Of a stretch of DNA of 64,000 bases, positions 1-12,283 are shown one piece after another. Both the position numbers and the translations under genes were made by a program. Where the stretch lies: NCBI GenBank assembly GCA_016648135.1, contig JADDOH010010171.1, positions 1-64,000 of the forward strand, written 5' to 3'. Origin of the DNA: Agrypnia vestita. Its lineage: Eukaryota; Arthropoda; Insecta; Trichoptera; Phryganeidae. Numbering within the stretch: position 1 is the first letter of the stretch; each line of letters begins with the position of its first letter. Below the pieces are notes generated by a model. That model worked only from the letters and a program-made list of their open reading frames with translations, searched no databases and was not told where the DNA came from.

Positions 1-111
1 CTCATCAGTCGTAATACTAATATCTAGTTTTGTAGTTATTCGTGGGAAAATTAATAGCAAATCTTAAAATGAACATATGTATGATAATACACATTTAAAA
101 AATAGTATACT

Positions 112-453
112 ACTAGCTATAACCCGTCAAAAATGACGGAACTTTTACATGCCGGTTCCTAAAGAATAAGTATTTACTTATTTACAGCCGACACTCATGA
201 AATAGTAATAACGACATTTATCAAAATATTTCAACATTTATTAAATATATTTCTATGTAACATCGCTATCGTTGCCGCCTTCGCCGCCCGGGGTTCAAAT
301 CCCATCTCCGGCCGCTTAATTTGTTTTTTAGCTGTGAATTCGAACGAAATCTCGGACGTTACACGAAGTTACGGGGACAGACAGTCGGACGGACAGACGG
401 ATGGACGGGCGCGAAGGGCAGACGAACAGACAACAAAATTATTATGTTTGATG
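112..453 (+). repeat. SINE-like dispersed repeat, family A copy 1
   Basis: Begins ACTAGCTATAACCCGTC and ends in a tail reading AAATTATTATGTTTGATG. A tRNA B-box-like string GGTTCAAATCC lies near 291, and a GACAGACAG/GGACGGAC-rich 3' segment follows. The same unit is present inverted at 11892-12283, and in part at 42377-42548 and 54529-54725. The B box suggests tRNA-derived (pol III) ancestry; the AT-rich 5' half is unexplained. Confidence 0.7.
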
Positions 454-3397
454 TCAATTATAAACTTTCCACTGCAGATGGTTAATGATTTGACAATATA
501 AAAGACTTTTACAAAATAAATTCAATGAGAATTGTAATAGTAGGTAGGTACCGCCCTTAGAAAATAATGTTCGTTCCAGGATAATACACGAATTATTCGT
601 TACATTTATTATTTACGACAATATTAAAGAAGTGAATTTAGTAAATATTATTCAGATTATCAGTTTACGGAGCACGAATTTGAAACAATTTTTTTCGTAA
701 AGTATATTACTAAACTTTTTTAACATTACTTTTTTATACCTATATTAAACGATGCCATTAGGATGAATAATTTTTTTTTATAAATATCATTTCATTTCAA
801 TGACATAAGGAATAGTTTATACATCGCATTGAGCGCTTGTAAAACACCTCAGTTGGTAGGAATTATGTTCAGCCCAACACTTGTACACACGAACATAAGT
901 AAAACAAACACTAATATTAATTGTGTGTTCACACAAGATAAATAATAATACCGACATGAAACACGGACGGTTATGAACATATGTACTATGCTGTTCTTGC
1001 TGCTATTAACGTAGAACGATGATCTCAAAATAAAATTAGTTTACTTAACCTAAAAATATGATCGATTTGCAGATTGTTCTCAATATGATCAAATTATTGT
1101 AAAAATATTTTTTTAGCATTTTGATAATAATAATTTAACCCTATCTTTATTGTTATTATATAATTTCTATTAAAATGAACATATTGAATGAGGTACGATT
1201 GCCTTAATATTCTTGCCAAATGGTTGACGCTAGTTTCCTTAGCAGTAAGTATCTAATTCGAAAAAAATAAATGAATATTTTAGGCATTTTGTATTTGATA
1301 TTTTACTATTTGTAGTCGAGTTGATATATAAACGAAGTAATGCAGTTCACGATCACGTTCAGAGCTTTTAATTTACAAGCTTATTTTAACGCTTTGTTTT
1401 ACTAAAATTGTCGCTCTACGATTGGATATATGTCGGCCAATGTTAATATGCTTTATTAATACAAAATTTATCGAAAATTGCTGCAAAATATATCTATCAA
1501 TCAATCAATCAAAAAAGCAATCAAAATAAATCCTAAATAGGTTATTATTATTATTGTTATATAGGAGATATTAATATTACGACGTATTGCATGCATACAT
1601 ACTAGTATAAGCGTTGTGTCGTACGCAGCAATCTTTCAACATGTTCTGCTCCAGAAGCCTAACCTGATCTAAAAGATAATTAATAACATTGAAAATATTA
1701 CTTTGTGTACCCACGCAGTATTTCATCAATTTGGCAATATCCGAAATTTAATTGAATTGTTTTCTCAAATCTTTTGATGTTGGTTTGCGCGGTGTGTTAC
1801 GTATCGTCTTCGAGGATGACCATTTATAGGTAATAATAATTTACTCGATATTCAAAAAGAAAATGTATCCACTAATCCTGACCTGGGTAAGGACACGGTG
1901 TAGAGGTGGTGTACGTGATACCTACCACAGTGCGATCGGTGATACGGCATCATTCATGTTTTCAGGGTCCGTTAAAGCGTGAAAATGTAAAAAAAAGCCT
2001 TAAAAACTGACGGATTTTAGTATCTATTTTCAGTAAATCAAAAAATATCTTCTCAATCAGGGTCAAAATTGCTTTAAAATGACTAATTTATCTAGATTTT
2101 TACTGACAAAATAAATACATTTGGATATTTTGCCTAATTATTATATTATATATTATCGTATTATATTAGGATGCTCCAGAACAGACCTATTTTATAAGGT
2201 AACGAATAACAGATACTTTTGATGCGAAATTACATAATATAAAAATATCTTATTATATTTCGTTAAATTCCCAATCTTACACGATCTTAAGGTTAGGGAG
2301 GAATTGTTGAATTAAATTATTTATATTTTATTAATTTAGGAATCAGTAGTCTCCGCCTTCTGAACATAATTGAGAGGATTGAATGTGATAAATAAATTTG
2401 ATTCATTTTTAGGTTGTTAATTAAAAAAGGTGTTGACGTCACCTACAAACGTTAGCCTGTTTGCTTAGAAACCACTTGGCAGCATAACATCTGAGTTGCG
2501 GAGTTTTCACGAGCGACTCGGACTAGAATAGGTAATGCAAACTAGAGATAGAAACTAATCTAATAGAACAAGTCACGAATGTGGAAAGGGAATTTAAGTT
2601 GCTTGTATGTAAAGAATTAAAGGATACGCTTCTAGGTGTGAGATTTATCTTTAATTTGGAATAATAATGAATTTCTTTAATAGGAAAAGTGTGATCGCCA
2701 TTTTTTTGGGACATTAATATGACCGTCTGATGTTTGGTAGCCTTCAGCCGTGGGGCTCAATATCCCATTCAGAATATGAGATATTGAGATAAAAACAGCT
2801 AAATTCCAAGAAAGCGTCGTTCGGATTCGCGCGATTTATATCTGCAGCAAATAAGATAAAACTCTAGGATTTTCGACCGTGAAATTTTCAAAGTCACGTC
2901 GCGGTTCTGGCACCGGAAATGGGATTCTGTGCGGAGGATCACGAGGAAAGAGTGGGCGGAGAGGAGAGGGTGCCGGGTGGCACAGGAGGGGATGTTGGGA
3001 GCATCAGAACAGAGAAGGGTTGTGTGTAATTCTACTAATATATTATTATACAGGCATCATCGTGGTAAGTATATTTAGAGATCAGTGAGCATATTTAAGT
3101 TAATTTACTAATAAATTAAGACAATTATTCTTAAAATCATTAATCCATTATTATACAAATAAGTACTGATACAAATGTATTTACATTTTCAATTTGTAAT
3201 TTGTAATAAGCTTTTAATTCACATAAAAGTAATGTAATAAGTAACAGAATGACATACATAAACCATTCCACATAAAATTATGCACAATGGTTAAAAGTTA
3301 GTTAAGATGTTATATTATAAATGTCTTAAAGATATGAAATTATATTTTTTATGGGAAAATATGTGCGGAAATCTTTGAGTAGGCTTACGACCTATCG
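454..3397. other. AT-rich stretch without a recognisable gene
   Basis: Nothing coding is recognised. Small items are a CAAT microsatellite near 1496-1510 and a 9-bp hairpin with arms at 2756-2764 and 2780-2788. A G-rich patch at 2880-3020 includes a 69-codon ORF (2879-3088) that matches nothing I know. At 3051-3070 an acceptor-like CAG, 11 bases and a donor-like GTAAGT lie side by side; this may be chance. Confidence 0.5.
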
Positions 3398-3605
3398 TAC
3401 GGCTGGCTTAAGCGATCACTTTACACAATGCAATTTTTACCATTTCCACCCATGATAGGATACCACATCTATCAAATTTTTGGAAGTGGTATATGTACTT
3501 AGATTTTACAACCCGTTTCATATGTATGTTGTAATTATCCTTAGCGCGACCGGCATCCGAAGCTTTTTCATTCCCCTTAATTAACCACAGATGTCACTAA
3601 TGAGA
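3398..3605. repeat. Dispersed repeat family B, partial copy
   Basis: This matches, in inverted orientation, the interior of the TIR-bounded element at 17961-18391. Shared blocks include GGCTTAAGNGATCACT, a CCATTTCCACCCATGAT block and CACAGATGTC. It lacks the long terminal inverted repeats, so it is a truncated copy. A third partial copy lies at 44090-44290. Confidence 0.65.
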
Positions 3606-3734
3606 TATCTATTTTCTCAAAATATTTTTCTCTTACTCAAAATATTCTGAATGTAAAATTTAGTTATGCGGTTTACTACCACCTATTTACGTCATACGAA
3701 ACAAATAATATTTTAGATACTTTTTTAAAACTAG

Positions 3735-3812
3735 TTGAGTAGATAGTTGGTCTAGTGGTCATGACGCTGCCTAGCGATCTAGGTGGTCAGTAGTTCGACT
3801 AGTCTAGGACAC
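3735..3812 (+). repeat. Degenerate tRNA-derived SINE head
   Basis: The string TTGGTCTAGTGGTCATGACG resembles a tRNA A-box region. AGTAGTTCGACTAG about 40 bases further on sits where a B box (GGTTCGANTCC) would be. It cannot form a proper cloverleaf, so it is not a working tRNA gene. Most likely it is an old SINE head. Confidence 0.5.
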
Positions 3813-5089
3813 CAGCGAGTTAGTCCAATTTTAATAACAAGTGTTTTTAGCTTACTTTGAAAATATTGAAGCGACACCTATTCCGTGTTCGTATATCTTT
3901 TTTTTAAAGAAGTAGATTGACGCCTTTATCCTAACCTCAATTTTTGGATGTGTTCTTGTAATTTTTTAAATTGCCTTAATTTAAATATGACAACGAGGCT
4001 ACACCTCGTTATAAAGGGACACATAAATTAATTGAAAAACGTCAAATTTATGAAAATAAAATGATACCGGAATTATTCCTCGGCTAATAAATATACCTAT
4101 TATATGAATGTAAAAGTTAGTCAGCGATCGTAATATGAATCTGATATGGCGGAGTGCTCCCAGTCGACAGCCCTGGGAGGAGTTTTCACGGAAACTATAA
4201 ACACGAGTGGTGAAAGTGGAACCGCTGCGGGGGGAGGGGGAGGGTGGGCGGAAGTAAGAGAGACGGCACTATGACGTATGCGAAAGAATTCCTTCCACAC
4301 TCAATGTCAGGCTGCACAGGGGCTCCCATCTGAAGAAATGTTTTCTAGTCAATAGATTAAATTAAATATATCTTATGTACACTTGTATTAACAAAATAAA
4401 TATTCAATTATGGAAAAGTCATGTCCTACAATACACATGAAATAACGTGAAAAACAAATGCAAAAAAATATTAAAAAGCATGAAATGGATTATCACATTA
4501 TGCACATTTCATTTTATGTAGTTGGTAACTTTTTTCTTGTCGACGACTATATGTAATTGTATGGATAAAAATAAACTATAGATATTATATCTTTGAACGC
4601 ACCAAAATCCAGAAAATTTTAAAATATTATTTCTAATGAGTGACAACATTAATATATTTTTACACTTATTCCCGACCAGACGCATCCGCATACCTTCCTC
4701 TCTATTTTGACGTTTGAGTACTTGCTGTCCAACCATAAGACATGGAAAAGAAAAGACACCTCAATCGTCTATTGATAATTAAGGAGTCCATGAAGAAGAT
4801 CTTCATATTCGTAATCGCGGTACTCCTAACCAGGGTCAATCAATTTTATTTTTACTACTTCCCTGAGATAACTTATTTCGGTTGCCTAAATTCTTGCTTT
4901 CACTGTCTCCGTAAGATAAGTAACTCCAGTGTCCTATTACTTTTGTTTCGTATTTATTATTACGTTTCTTTATTGTATTCGCTTAATTTTGTTTTATTTC
5001 TTATGTTCATTTTCTTCATGTGTACTTTTCTTTTGGATATCATGTATTTAATTTTATTTAATAAAGACATGTATATCTCAAGGCAGAGG
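3813..5089. other. No gene recognised; one GC-rich patch
   Basis: Mostly AT-rich. A GC-rich patch at 4140-4320 contains a short hairpin (CTCCCAG/CTGGGAG) and a G-run at 4231-4255. The 117-codon ORF at 4742-5095 is hydrophobic only because the DNA is T-rich, and it has no family resemblance I can name. Confidence 0.4.
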
Positions 5090-5272
5090 CAGTGATGGCT
5101 ATTTGTTCTAGCGGCCATGTCGCTTCGCAAGAGTTTATACGACCGGTGCAGAGCAGCAGCACGGTCCTGCTTGTTAATTGAAAAAAGTCAATCTGTAGAC
5201 GATTGAGTAGGACCGATATGGAAGCTTTTGCTCTTAGGACAGTCCTGGGCACGCGGTGGGTATCATTCACTA
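5090..5272. mobile_element. Short-TIR MITE-like element, family C copy 1
   Basis: A GC-rich unit of about 183 bp with a second copy at 19074-19257. Shared blocks include TTTATACGACCGGTGC, ACGATTGAGTAGGACCGAT and ATGGAAGCTTTTGCTCTTAG. In copy 2 the ends read ACAGTGAATGG and CCATTCACTGT, forming a short terminal inverted repeat; in this copy they are eroded. Open frames across it are shadows of the repeat. Confidence 0.6.
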
Positions 5273-6419
5273 TATCTCCTACGTAAGAATCAATGCTTGA
5301 TGACTGTTCAGTTGAGTTTAGGAGTTTTTCAACACCGCACTATAAAGGGGACGTAAACATTTTAAGAATTTATTTTTCGTAACTAGCATCAAAAGATGAA
5401 GCCCTCGGCAAATGGCAAACAATAAGTGAATAACAAATCTAAATGTGTCCAAGTTCCTGTACCTCCCCGCGGCACTGCTTGGTCTGTCGGCAGCCTTCAA
5501 CTTAAGGCGGTCCGAGCCGGTCGGGCTCGGCTCGGATGTGGGACGCGGCCAATTTCAAGCCAATTGCGTAAAAATACTAAATTAATATGACTTACTTCCT
5601 TTATAGCCAATTTTAAACAGCGTTATTGAAAATTGAACATTTTTAATGCTTCCGGCGAATGCGTACATGTATTAATCGATCAAGTATTGCCATATGCACT
5701 AAAATCGATACGACACAGGTATTTAGCTTTTAATCTATGCACAGAATAGTAAATAAATAAATTTTGCAACACATTTGATGAGAAAACAATAAAAAATTTT
5801 GATTTGAAATGAACTATCGTAAAGTTTAATAAAGAAATCTTGCCAGTTGACAAAAACATATTTCGATACATTTGAAAAAAAACACTAGTTGGTACACAAG
5901 TCTATCGAAATCTAAAACTCAATTAATTTAAAATGTTTGTTCAGGAATTTAAATTACATTCATATTCAAGTCCTCAATGAACGTTTTCTTAATTTATTTC
6001 CAAACTAGTATTTTATCGGACTCAAGGCGCTCACACAACGTCGCACAATTTTCTGTGAGAAATTGGAAGCAAAGCGCAGGAGGGATATGGAAGGTAAAAA
6101 AAGAAAATTTACTTTAGAGCATCAAATCTTAATCGAAATAAATGAAAACGACGCATATAAAGTTTTAAGATCCAGATACAATTTCTAGTAAAACAGAAAT
6201 AAGGTATATCGTTTTCCCGGCTCATTTTGTATTTCGAAGGAAATTGACACTTCGCTCGAATGTAATATATCAGTCTCCTTTCAAATTTGCCTACAAAGAG
6301 AGCGTTAGACACAAAGCTGGAAATTTATTTGGTTCGAACAAAGGATACGAAAAATAGATCGCGAACCGCCCGTTGGAAGCACAAAAGCCGGCGACCAAAC
6401 TAGTCAGCTGTTCATTTCA
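5273..6419. other. No gene recognised
   Basis: Contains a short GC-rich patch (about 5455-5555) rich in CGGCTCGG-type strings. Otherwise it is AT-rich sequence with no coding or repeat signal I can name. Confidence 0.4.
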
Positions 6420-6660
6420 CCCTTCCTGGAAATCCAAGTTTAATCCCCCCCGCCGCCCCCGGAGAAAGGGAAAGCGCCGGCCGCCCCGGGGTGGGCGGCG
6501 ACGGATCGATGGCGGCGTCTGGAGCTGACGTCACCGGGCGGGCCGCGCGGGACGGGAGGGTAGCGAGGCTTCCGGGGCCGGTGGCGGGGAGAGCGTACGT
6601 GATGGCGGGACGTTTTCGTCGTGTGAACATGTACACCACACTGTACCCAGTAACAGCCGT
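6420..6660. promoter_or_regulatory. GC-rich island containing a CRE-like palindrome
   Basis: A sharp GC-rich block in AT-rich surroundings, dense in CpG, with TGACGTCA (the cAMP-response-element palindrome) near 6528. Open frames cross it on both strands because stop codons are rare in GC-rich DNA; none resembles a known protein. It could be a promoter, an enhancer or a first-exon region. The regulatory reading is inference from composition and one motif. Confidence 0.3.
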
Positions 6661-6823
6661 TTCGAGTTACGTATTTTAATTAATTTTCCATAATAATAAC
6701 ATACTGGAGAGTCTCGTGTATTTTTATTAAGCAAAAAGATTTTCGCTAATAAAAATAAAATAAGATGAAATTTAATTTATTTTCATTGAAAGATTTGGCA
6801 GATACTTCGTGGTTCAACATTAT

Positions 6824-7045
6824 AATTTAAAATATGTTTTACTTTACTTTGTAATACACACACACAATATGAGCTATTAAATTACAACTATAGTTTGGAG
6901 AGGAGAAGTCCCTCTCATCATCGGGTATAGATAATAACTATACCTGATGATGAGAGGGACTGCTCCTCTCGAAACTATAGTTGTAATTTAATAGCTCATA
7001 TTGTGTGTGTGTATTACAAAGTAAAGTAAAACATATTTTAAATTT
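6824..7045. repeat. Long near-perfect inverted repeat (hairpin)
   Basis: Arms of about 107 bp at 6824-6930 and 6938-7045 flank a 7-base spacer, ATAATAA. Only a few mismatches are visible (for example CGGGTATAG against the complement of CTATACCTG). An ACACACACA/TGTGTGTGT tract lies within the arms. It could be a foldback MITE or a source of hairpin RNA. It does not code for protein. Confidence 0.9.
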
Positions 7046-7477
7046 AATTTATTTACCTGGAACAATTCTGGGTCACGTGGCAGACCCCGTTGACATTGGA
7101 ACCCACCAGTCTACACTCGTGCGACGATTTTATATCTCATATAACTCGCGCTTAATTTTATTTTCAAGATTGTTTTTAATTTCACAACCATAAAAAGTGT
7201 ATTCTGTGTAACATGTTATTTTACTAACTGTCTTAAAATGTTTTTACATTTCACTATAAAGTTACACAAGGACTGTCAATTAGACTCAACAGCGATCCGT
7301 TGGTAAACTGCACGTTAAAAAATATAATTTTTTAACGTCAGATGTTATGCTTATGCAAGATTGTATCTTGAAGAGAGATAACGCGAGAAGGTTGCCGATA
7401 CGGGGTTCTTCCACAACGAGATCTGGACCGAGGGGAAGATGGATGGGCAATATCGAGACAAATAACGAGTGTCCTGC

Positions 7478-7696
7478 AACGGTCTACTCGATTTGTAAGG
7501 GGTGTTCGGCGACTGTTGCTAAAGAACTGCGAGCGCCACACTCTTCTATCCTGGCATAGAACTTTTGCTTCGGCCACATTCGTACATCTTCTCATACAAG
7601 TTCTACGGTTGTTGAGGCTTTTAACAGGGCCATCCTCAAATACTTGTAGTATCTGATCGTGCCAGATCTTTCGGACGCCCTCTATTCCTGCTGCCT
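7478..7696 (-). pseudogene. Non-LTR retrotransposon ORF2 C-terminus, remnant
   Basis: Read on the minus strand, one frame gives SRNRGRPK and the next gives IWHDQILQVFEDGPVK, followed by RRTCMRRCTNVAEAKVLCQD and RRVWRS. The pattern GRPK, W-DQ, RR-CMRR--NV-EA, and C-DR--WRS is typical of the tail of LINE polyproteins downstream of the reverse transcriptase. A frameshift separates the first two blocks, and no reverse transcriptase core is nearby, so this is a dead 5'-truncated copy. The clade cannot be fixed from the tail alone. Confidence 0.55.
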
Positions 7697-10185
7697 TAAC
7701 ATTTTAAACAAAATTATTTGTGCTTATCGATGATAGCACAGAAGTGCAAGGATAAAAGGAAGTAAGTTCGATGAAAATACGTAAAAAAAATCGAATAAAC
7801 GAAAATTTTATATGGTTTGTTTGATGTCTAATTAAAATTATTTTATCCTAAGTATGTAGTTTAGAATGTAATTGATGTGCGATTTTATCATATATAGGAT
7901 TTAACCTGTTTAGAACATGGTGATTGAAAAAATAGTAAAAATATAATTTATACCTCAATTCATAACTTTCATAGAGCCGATTGTATCAACTTGGTTTATA
8001 GTTATAGTTCGTTTCAAGTAAAGATTTTTGCATTTTCCACTAATCAAAGAATCCTTTTGTGAAAAAAATCGATGCTTTTAAATAAACTAATATAATCTTT
8101 ACTCTTTTCCTTTTGTGAGTTCTTTCATTTGATCTTGATTGTCACTTGGATGAAAATATTGTGTCGTATCGGTTTATTTTTTCATATTTCGAACTTAAGC
8201 GTTGTATTACAATGATCAAACTATTACATGTTCAAAACCGAAGGGTAACAATATCAACTTAATTCATTAATTCACCGTATCTATTTGTTGTTTTTAATTT
8301 AGTCAAAAAGCTGGTCACTTATTTATATTTGATACTTAGATTCTAAATTAAAACAACAGAAAGTGTGATGAAACATATGTCAAGAAAACATTCGTTAAAA
8401 AACAACACATTGGAATCTCAGCCGGGGACATTTTCTTTGATGTTGACGAAAATTTTTCCACAATTTAATATCCATTAACCAACTTTTAACCATCGTCCAA
8501 GGTTGGAGGGGAAATCTAACCACGCAGCAGACATTTGTTAATAAAATATAGCTACTAATTAATTACTTTCAGGATATTGCCAAGCACTGTTAAAATAATA
8601 TAATGTAGGAGTTCTTATCTCTATGCGAGAAATATTATTTCTATGAACGTATATTCGTATACATGATTAGAAAAAATATTTTATAAAGAACGCAGGGTTA
8701 CAAATTACATTTTTAATTCATTCTGTTTTCTAGGGAAATAGAGTTCTTCCGATTGTAAACTTAGCAGACATAATTTTCATCATAACAGACAAATGAACAT
8801 AGCAAAAGCCGTAGCAAAAGGAAAATCTCGAAATATATTATCATATCGCATTGTGCTGAAATGCGTATACCGTTTGATTCGCAGGAAACTGATTATATTT
8901 CAAAAAGATAAAGTAAACCTTACGTAAATAGGTAAAAATAAATTAATATTGTTTGCGTAAATTGGTAGACTGGATCATATACAATTTATTATATAAATTT
9001 ACATGTATGTGTATTAAAATTCTATGTAGGAAAATGCAATAATCAAATCAATTGATAAAGATCAAACATTAAATTTCCTGTTGTTTTTGTATGTTAAGGA
9101 TAACTCAGAGGATCGCAACCAGAAACCACATATTATTTCGTGACGCACCACTTTGAATCCAAGGTTTTTATTACTTAGAATAGTATTATTAGTTTTATCA
9201 ATCGGTGTTCAACAGAGATAAATACTAGGTTTAATTTGTAAATAAATATATAATAATGGTACTGACAAGTAAGTTGGGTTTTGAAGCAGTCGCCAGAAAA
9301 ATTTGCTCTTTAATAAGACTTCAGTATTTGGGGTATTTGGAAAGGTAAGGACCGAACAAGAAACACAGAAGTTTCTGATAAAAACCAGACCAATAGGAAC
9401 TTGGGAAAAAAGAAAACCTAAGACAGAGCCTCAATGTGCACACAGACTTTAGAGATTCAACATTGGACGGAAAGGGTGCAAAGTAGGGAAGAAGGAAAGA
9501 GATAAAAATCCTCCAGGATTTAGAGCCGATAGATGACAAAAAGAAAGGTAAGAATCGTTTTTATGTTTACACTCACAATGCATACAGTAACATATATAGA
9601 TCAAACATATATTGAAGAGTTGTCTGTACAACAGTTTTTAGTTGTTTGTCTAGGAAATTATTTTCAATAGTATAACAAAAGAGGGTTTTTGTGAATTATT
9701 AATTATAATCAATTATTAAAAGAACGATAAAATAATAAAAAATATAGATGACTGAAAACAAGTCAAAAATGATAATATTGTAATATACGAGTCGTTTAAT
9801 ATCAAATTATACATAACCACCTTTTTTTTGGATTTAAATGTCAATAATTCTACGAGCTTTTCTACATTTTAAATATTAGTTATGTTGTTGTTGTAGCCAG
9901 GCCTCCTGATCCAGGATCCCCTCGCCATTCTAACTTAGTTGTTGCTGCGCCTCTCACGAGCTTTGCGATGCGAAAATAGCCCTATTCGAGAGGCGCACTC
10001 TCTCCCGCGCACCTCGCAAAATTGACACGAAAATTAATTATAACTTTCACGTCAATTATCGGTCTAAAATCATTCCGTGTTAAAAATCAGTAGGTGTATT
10101 TAATTTATAAACATAAAGATGCGAGACTTTTTTCCTTGATTTGATTTGACATAATATAAGGTAGGTTTTGATTTTCAACTTGTCG
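7697..10185. other. Long AT-rich stretch, no gene recognised
   Basis: No coding signal. A 72-codon minus-strand frame at 9321-9539 has no recognisable domain. At about 9946-9996 TGCGCCTCTC and GAGAGGCGCA form a short inverted repeat in a small GC-rich patch. The rest appears anonymous. Confidence 0.4.
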
Positions 10186-10412
10186 TGTGCAGAACGTACC
10201 GTGCGCGTGGAATAATCCCGGTTCCCGGACAGCGGGATCAGCTGTTGGCAAGCGGCGGTGGCGGCGGTGGCGGCGGCCCGAGGGCGGCACGTTCGATACC
10301 GCCCGGCGCCGGGGGTGGGGGGGAGGGGGGTGGCCCACCCCCGCCCCCGGAGAGCCGTGACATTGAATTTCGCGGAGCAGGGGGCGGCGCGGCGGGCGGG
10401 GGAAGGAATTAA
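10186..10412. promoter_or_regulatory. GC-rich island with GGC-repeat tract
   Basis: A second isolated GC-rich block, with a GGCGGTGGCGGCGGTGGCGG tract near 10252 and a G/C-run segment near 10310-10350. The open frames here are glycine/proline-rich consequences of composition. GTGACATTGA occurs here (near 10357) and in the island at 44455-44700, a small shared string. A regulatory or 5'UTR role is only a suggestion. Confidence 0.3.
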
Positions 10413-11231
10413 ATATTTAAGCCGTATCTATTCCATTCTTTACTCTCTACATAAATAAATAATTAATACGAATCGACACTAACACATTATAATATAAGAG
10501 AGTGTTCACGTTTTTCCGGGCCGCGTTTGACATGATTAAATTAATTATTGCTCTAATATGAAAAGTAATGTATCTTTATCTTGATCGAGTCAGTCCAATC
10601 TGTGATAATAATAATAATAATCGATTCCTTAATCGATAAAATTGATGATATATTATTTTTAACACACGGACTATCAACAGGTCGTTTTTGACCCTGATAG
10701 ATGACACGAATAACATAATACACTTTTTATGAAAAATAAATTATAAATAATGTTTTTACGATAACTAACCGAGTTCTTCACAGCGCGTCAATTCCAACGG
10801 AACAGCGATGTTTGCCTGTATATTCGCGCCGGTTTATGAAAACCGGGTCTTAAAATCGGAACCTATTTACTGGTGAATATTTAATATTAAAGATTATGTT
10901 ACATTGTTGTAAAACGCGCAATTTTGGTACGTCCGGCATCCAAACAAGCAAATAAATATTTTAAAATACTTTTGTGATCGAAGAATATTAAAATAAATAA
11001 ATATTTAGTGTAAATTTAAAAAAATAGTGTAACGAATCGGTTGATAACATTTTTAACGGGCATCATAAACGAAACAACATTTTGAATAAAATTATAAAAA
11101 CAGTTATACACATTCATACTAAATAGAACCATAAAATGTACTAATACCTTGAAAATGAGGACGGAGGATCGAGACATTATCCACAAAAAATAAAACAGAA
11201 AGGAAAATATAAGAATCTTCGCGATCACAAA
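10413..11231. other. No gene recognised
   Basis: AT-rich, with an ATA/AAT trinucleotide microsatellite near 10606-10621. No coding or repeat assignment. Confidence 0.4.
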
Positions 11232-11567
11232 ATGGATGCCGCTCTTAGGAAATTTGAAGGAAGTATTGTTGGTGTTTTCTGTTTCGAAAATACCTCCAGG
11301 GTGTATTGGAGTGACGGCGCGGATGTGTCGAAAGTTCCAGACATTTTGTTCACTTTGCGGATGTGCGCAAAGCGAGGATTGCGACAGGCCCGTATTCCGA
11401 AATGGCACTCGAATAAATATTTTCGGCCCCCCCAAGGTCGGGGCGAGAGAGCTCTCGGCCGAGTTGTCCGGAGTAACGAACTCGAGCTATGGACAAACTA
11501 CCACGCACTATTGCAACAACTATCAAGATTTCATAATTTGATTTTAGTCAACAAGATCCTCGAATAA
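11232..11567 (+). other. Unassigned 111-codon open frame
   Basis: A plus-strand open frame that overlaps a second plus-strand frame (11236-11541) and an antisense frame (11016-11435), all of similar length. The segment is richer in GC than its surroundings. I recognise no domain, signal peptide or splice structure. It may be a unique exon-like segment, a decayed element, or simply a stop-poor stretch. The overlap of three frames argues against confident coding. Confidence 0.15.
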
Positions 11568-11891
11568 TAATCGAGTAATTTAAAAGATGCTAGTACTCCA
11601 ACAACAGCTAGAATTACCGAAAATCTATGTATTCTCTATTAGACATTGGCGAGAAGCATCAGGTAGTATCAGGAATCTAAGTATTCTCTAGTAAAAATCA
11701 ATGAGAACCATCAGACTCTATCAAATGTTGAGCGAATGTGAATTGATTCGATTTATTGAATTTCTTGATTTTATAATATGTTACATGACAGTTAAACAAA
11801 TATAGCAATATTACACTGAAGTAATATCTATTAGAAATCTTTTTTTTGTGCAATCCAAAACTCATCACTGAGTTTGCAGTGGCTGCTTCGC

Positions 11892-12283
11892 CATCAAACA
11901 TAATAATTTCGTTGTCTGCCCATCCGTAAATTTGTATAACGTCCGTAATTTTGTTCGAATTCACGACTTAAAGAAACAAATTAAACGACCGAAGATGGGG
12001 CTTGAACCTCGGGTCAGCAAACCCGAAGGCGGCAACGCGATGTTGCTACCGCCGAGCCTGCGTTACCCGTCAAAAATACAGTACAAATAAGACTTATTTT
12101 ATGCGATTTTATAATCGCCAGCGTTAAAAAAATGGTACCATTAAATACTGGTAGGGGAAATATTAAAAAAAATGTTCAAATATTTTGATAAATGTCGTTA
12201 TTATTATTTATAGGGTGTCGGATAAAAATAAGTAAATACTTATATGTAAAAGCACCGTCATTTTTGACGTGTTTACAGCTAGT
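11892..12283 (-). repeat. SINE-like dispersed repeat, family A copy 2
   Basis: The fullest copy of the family. On the minus strand it starts ACTAGCTGTAAACACGTC, runs through an AT-rich half, then a tRNA-like head (GCTCGGCGGTAGCAAC, then B-box-like GAGGTTCAAGCCCC), and ends AAATTATTATGTTTGATGG. Structure matches copy 1 end to end. It seems non-coding and non-autonomous. Confidence 0.75.

Noticed and set aside
3735..3812. Functional tRNA gene
   Set aside because: A- and B-box resemblance only; no acceptor stem or cloverleaf can be formed.
4742..5095. 117-codon hydrophobic ORF on the plus strand
   Set aside because: Hydrophobicity follows from T-rich codons; there is no family resemblance or splice context, and it runs into a MITE.
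6412..6734. Three overlapping ORFs in the GC-rich island
   Set aside because: Frames open on both strands at once, as expected from low stop density in GC-rich DNA.
10185..10458. Gly/Pro-rich ORFs
   Set aside because: Translation of GGC and CCC tracts; no domain and antisense frame equally open.
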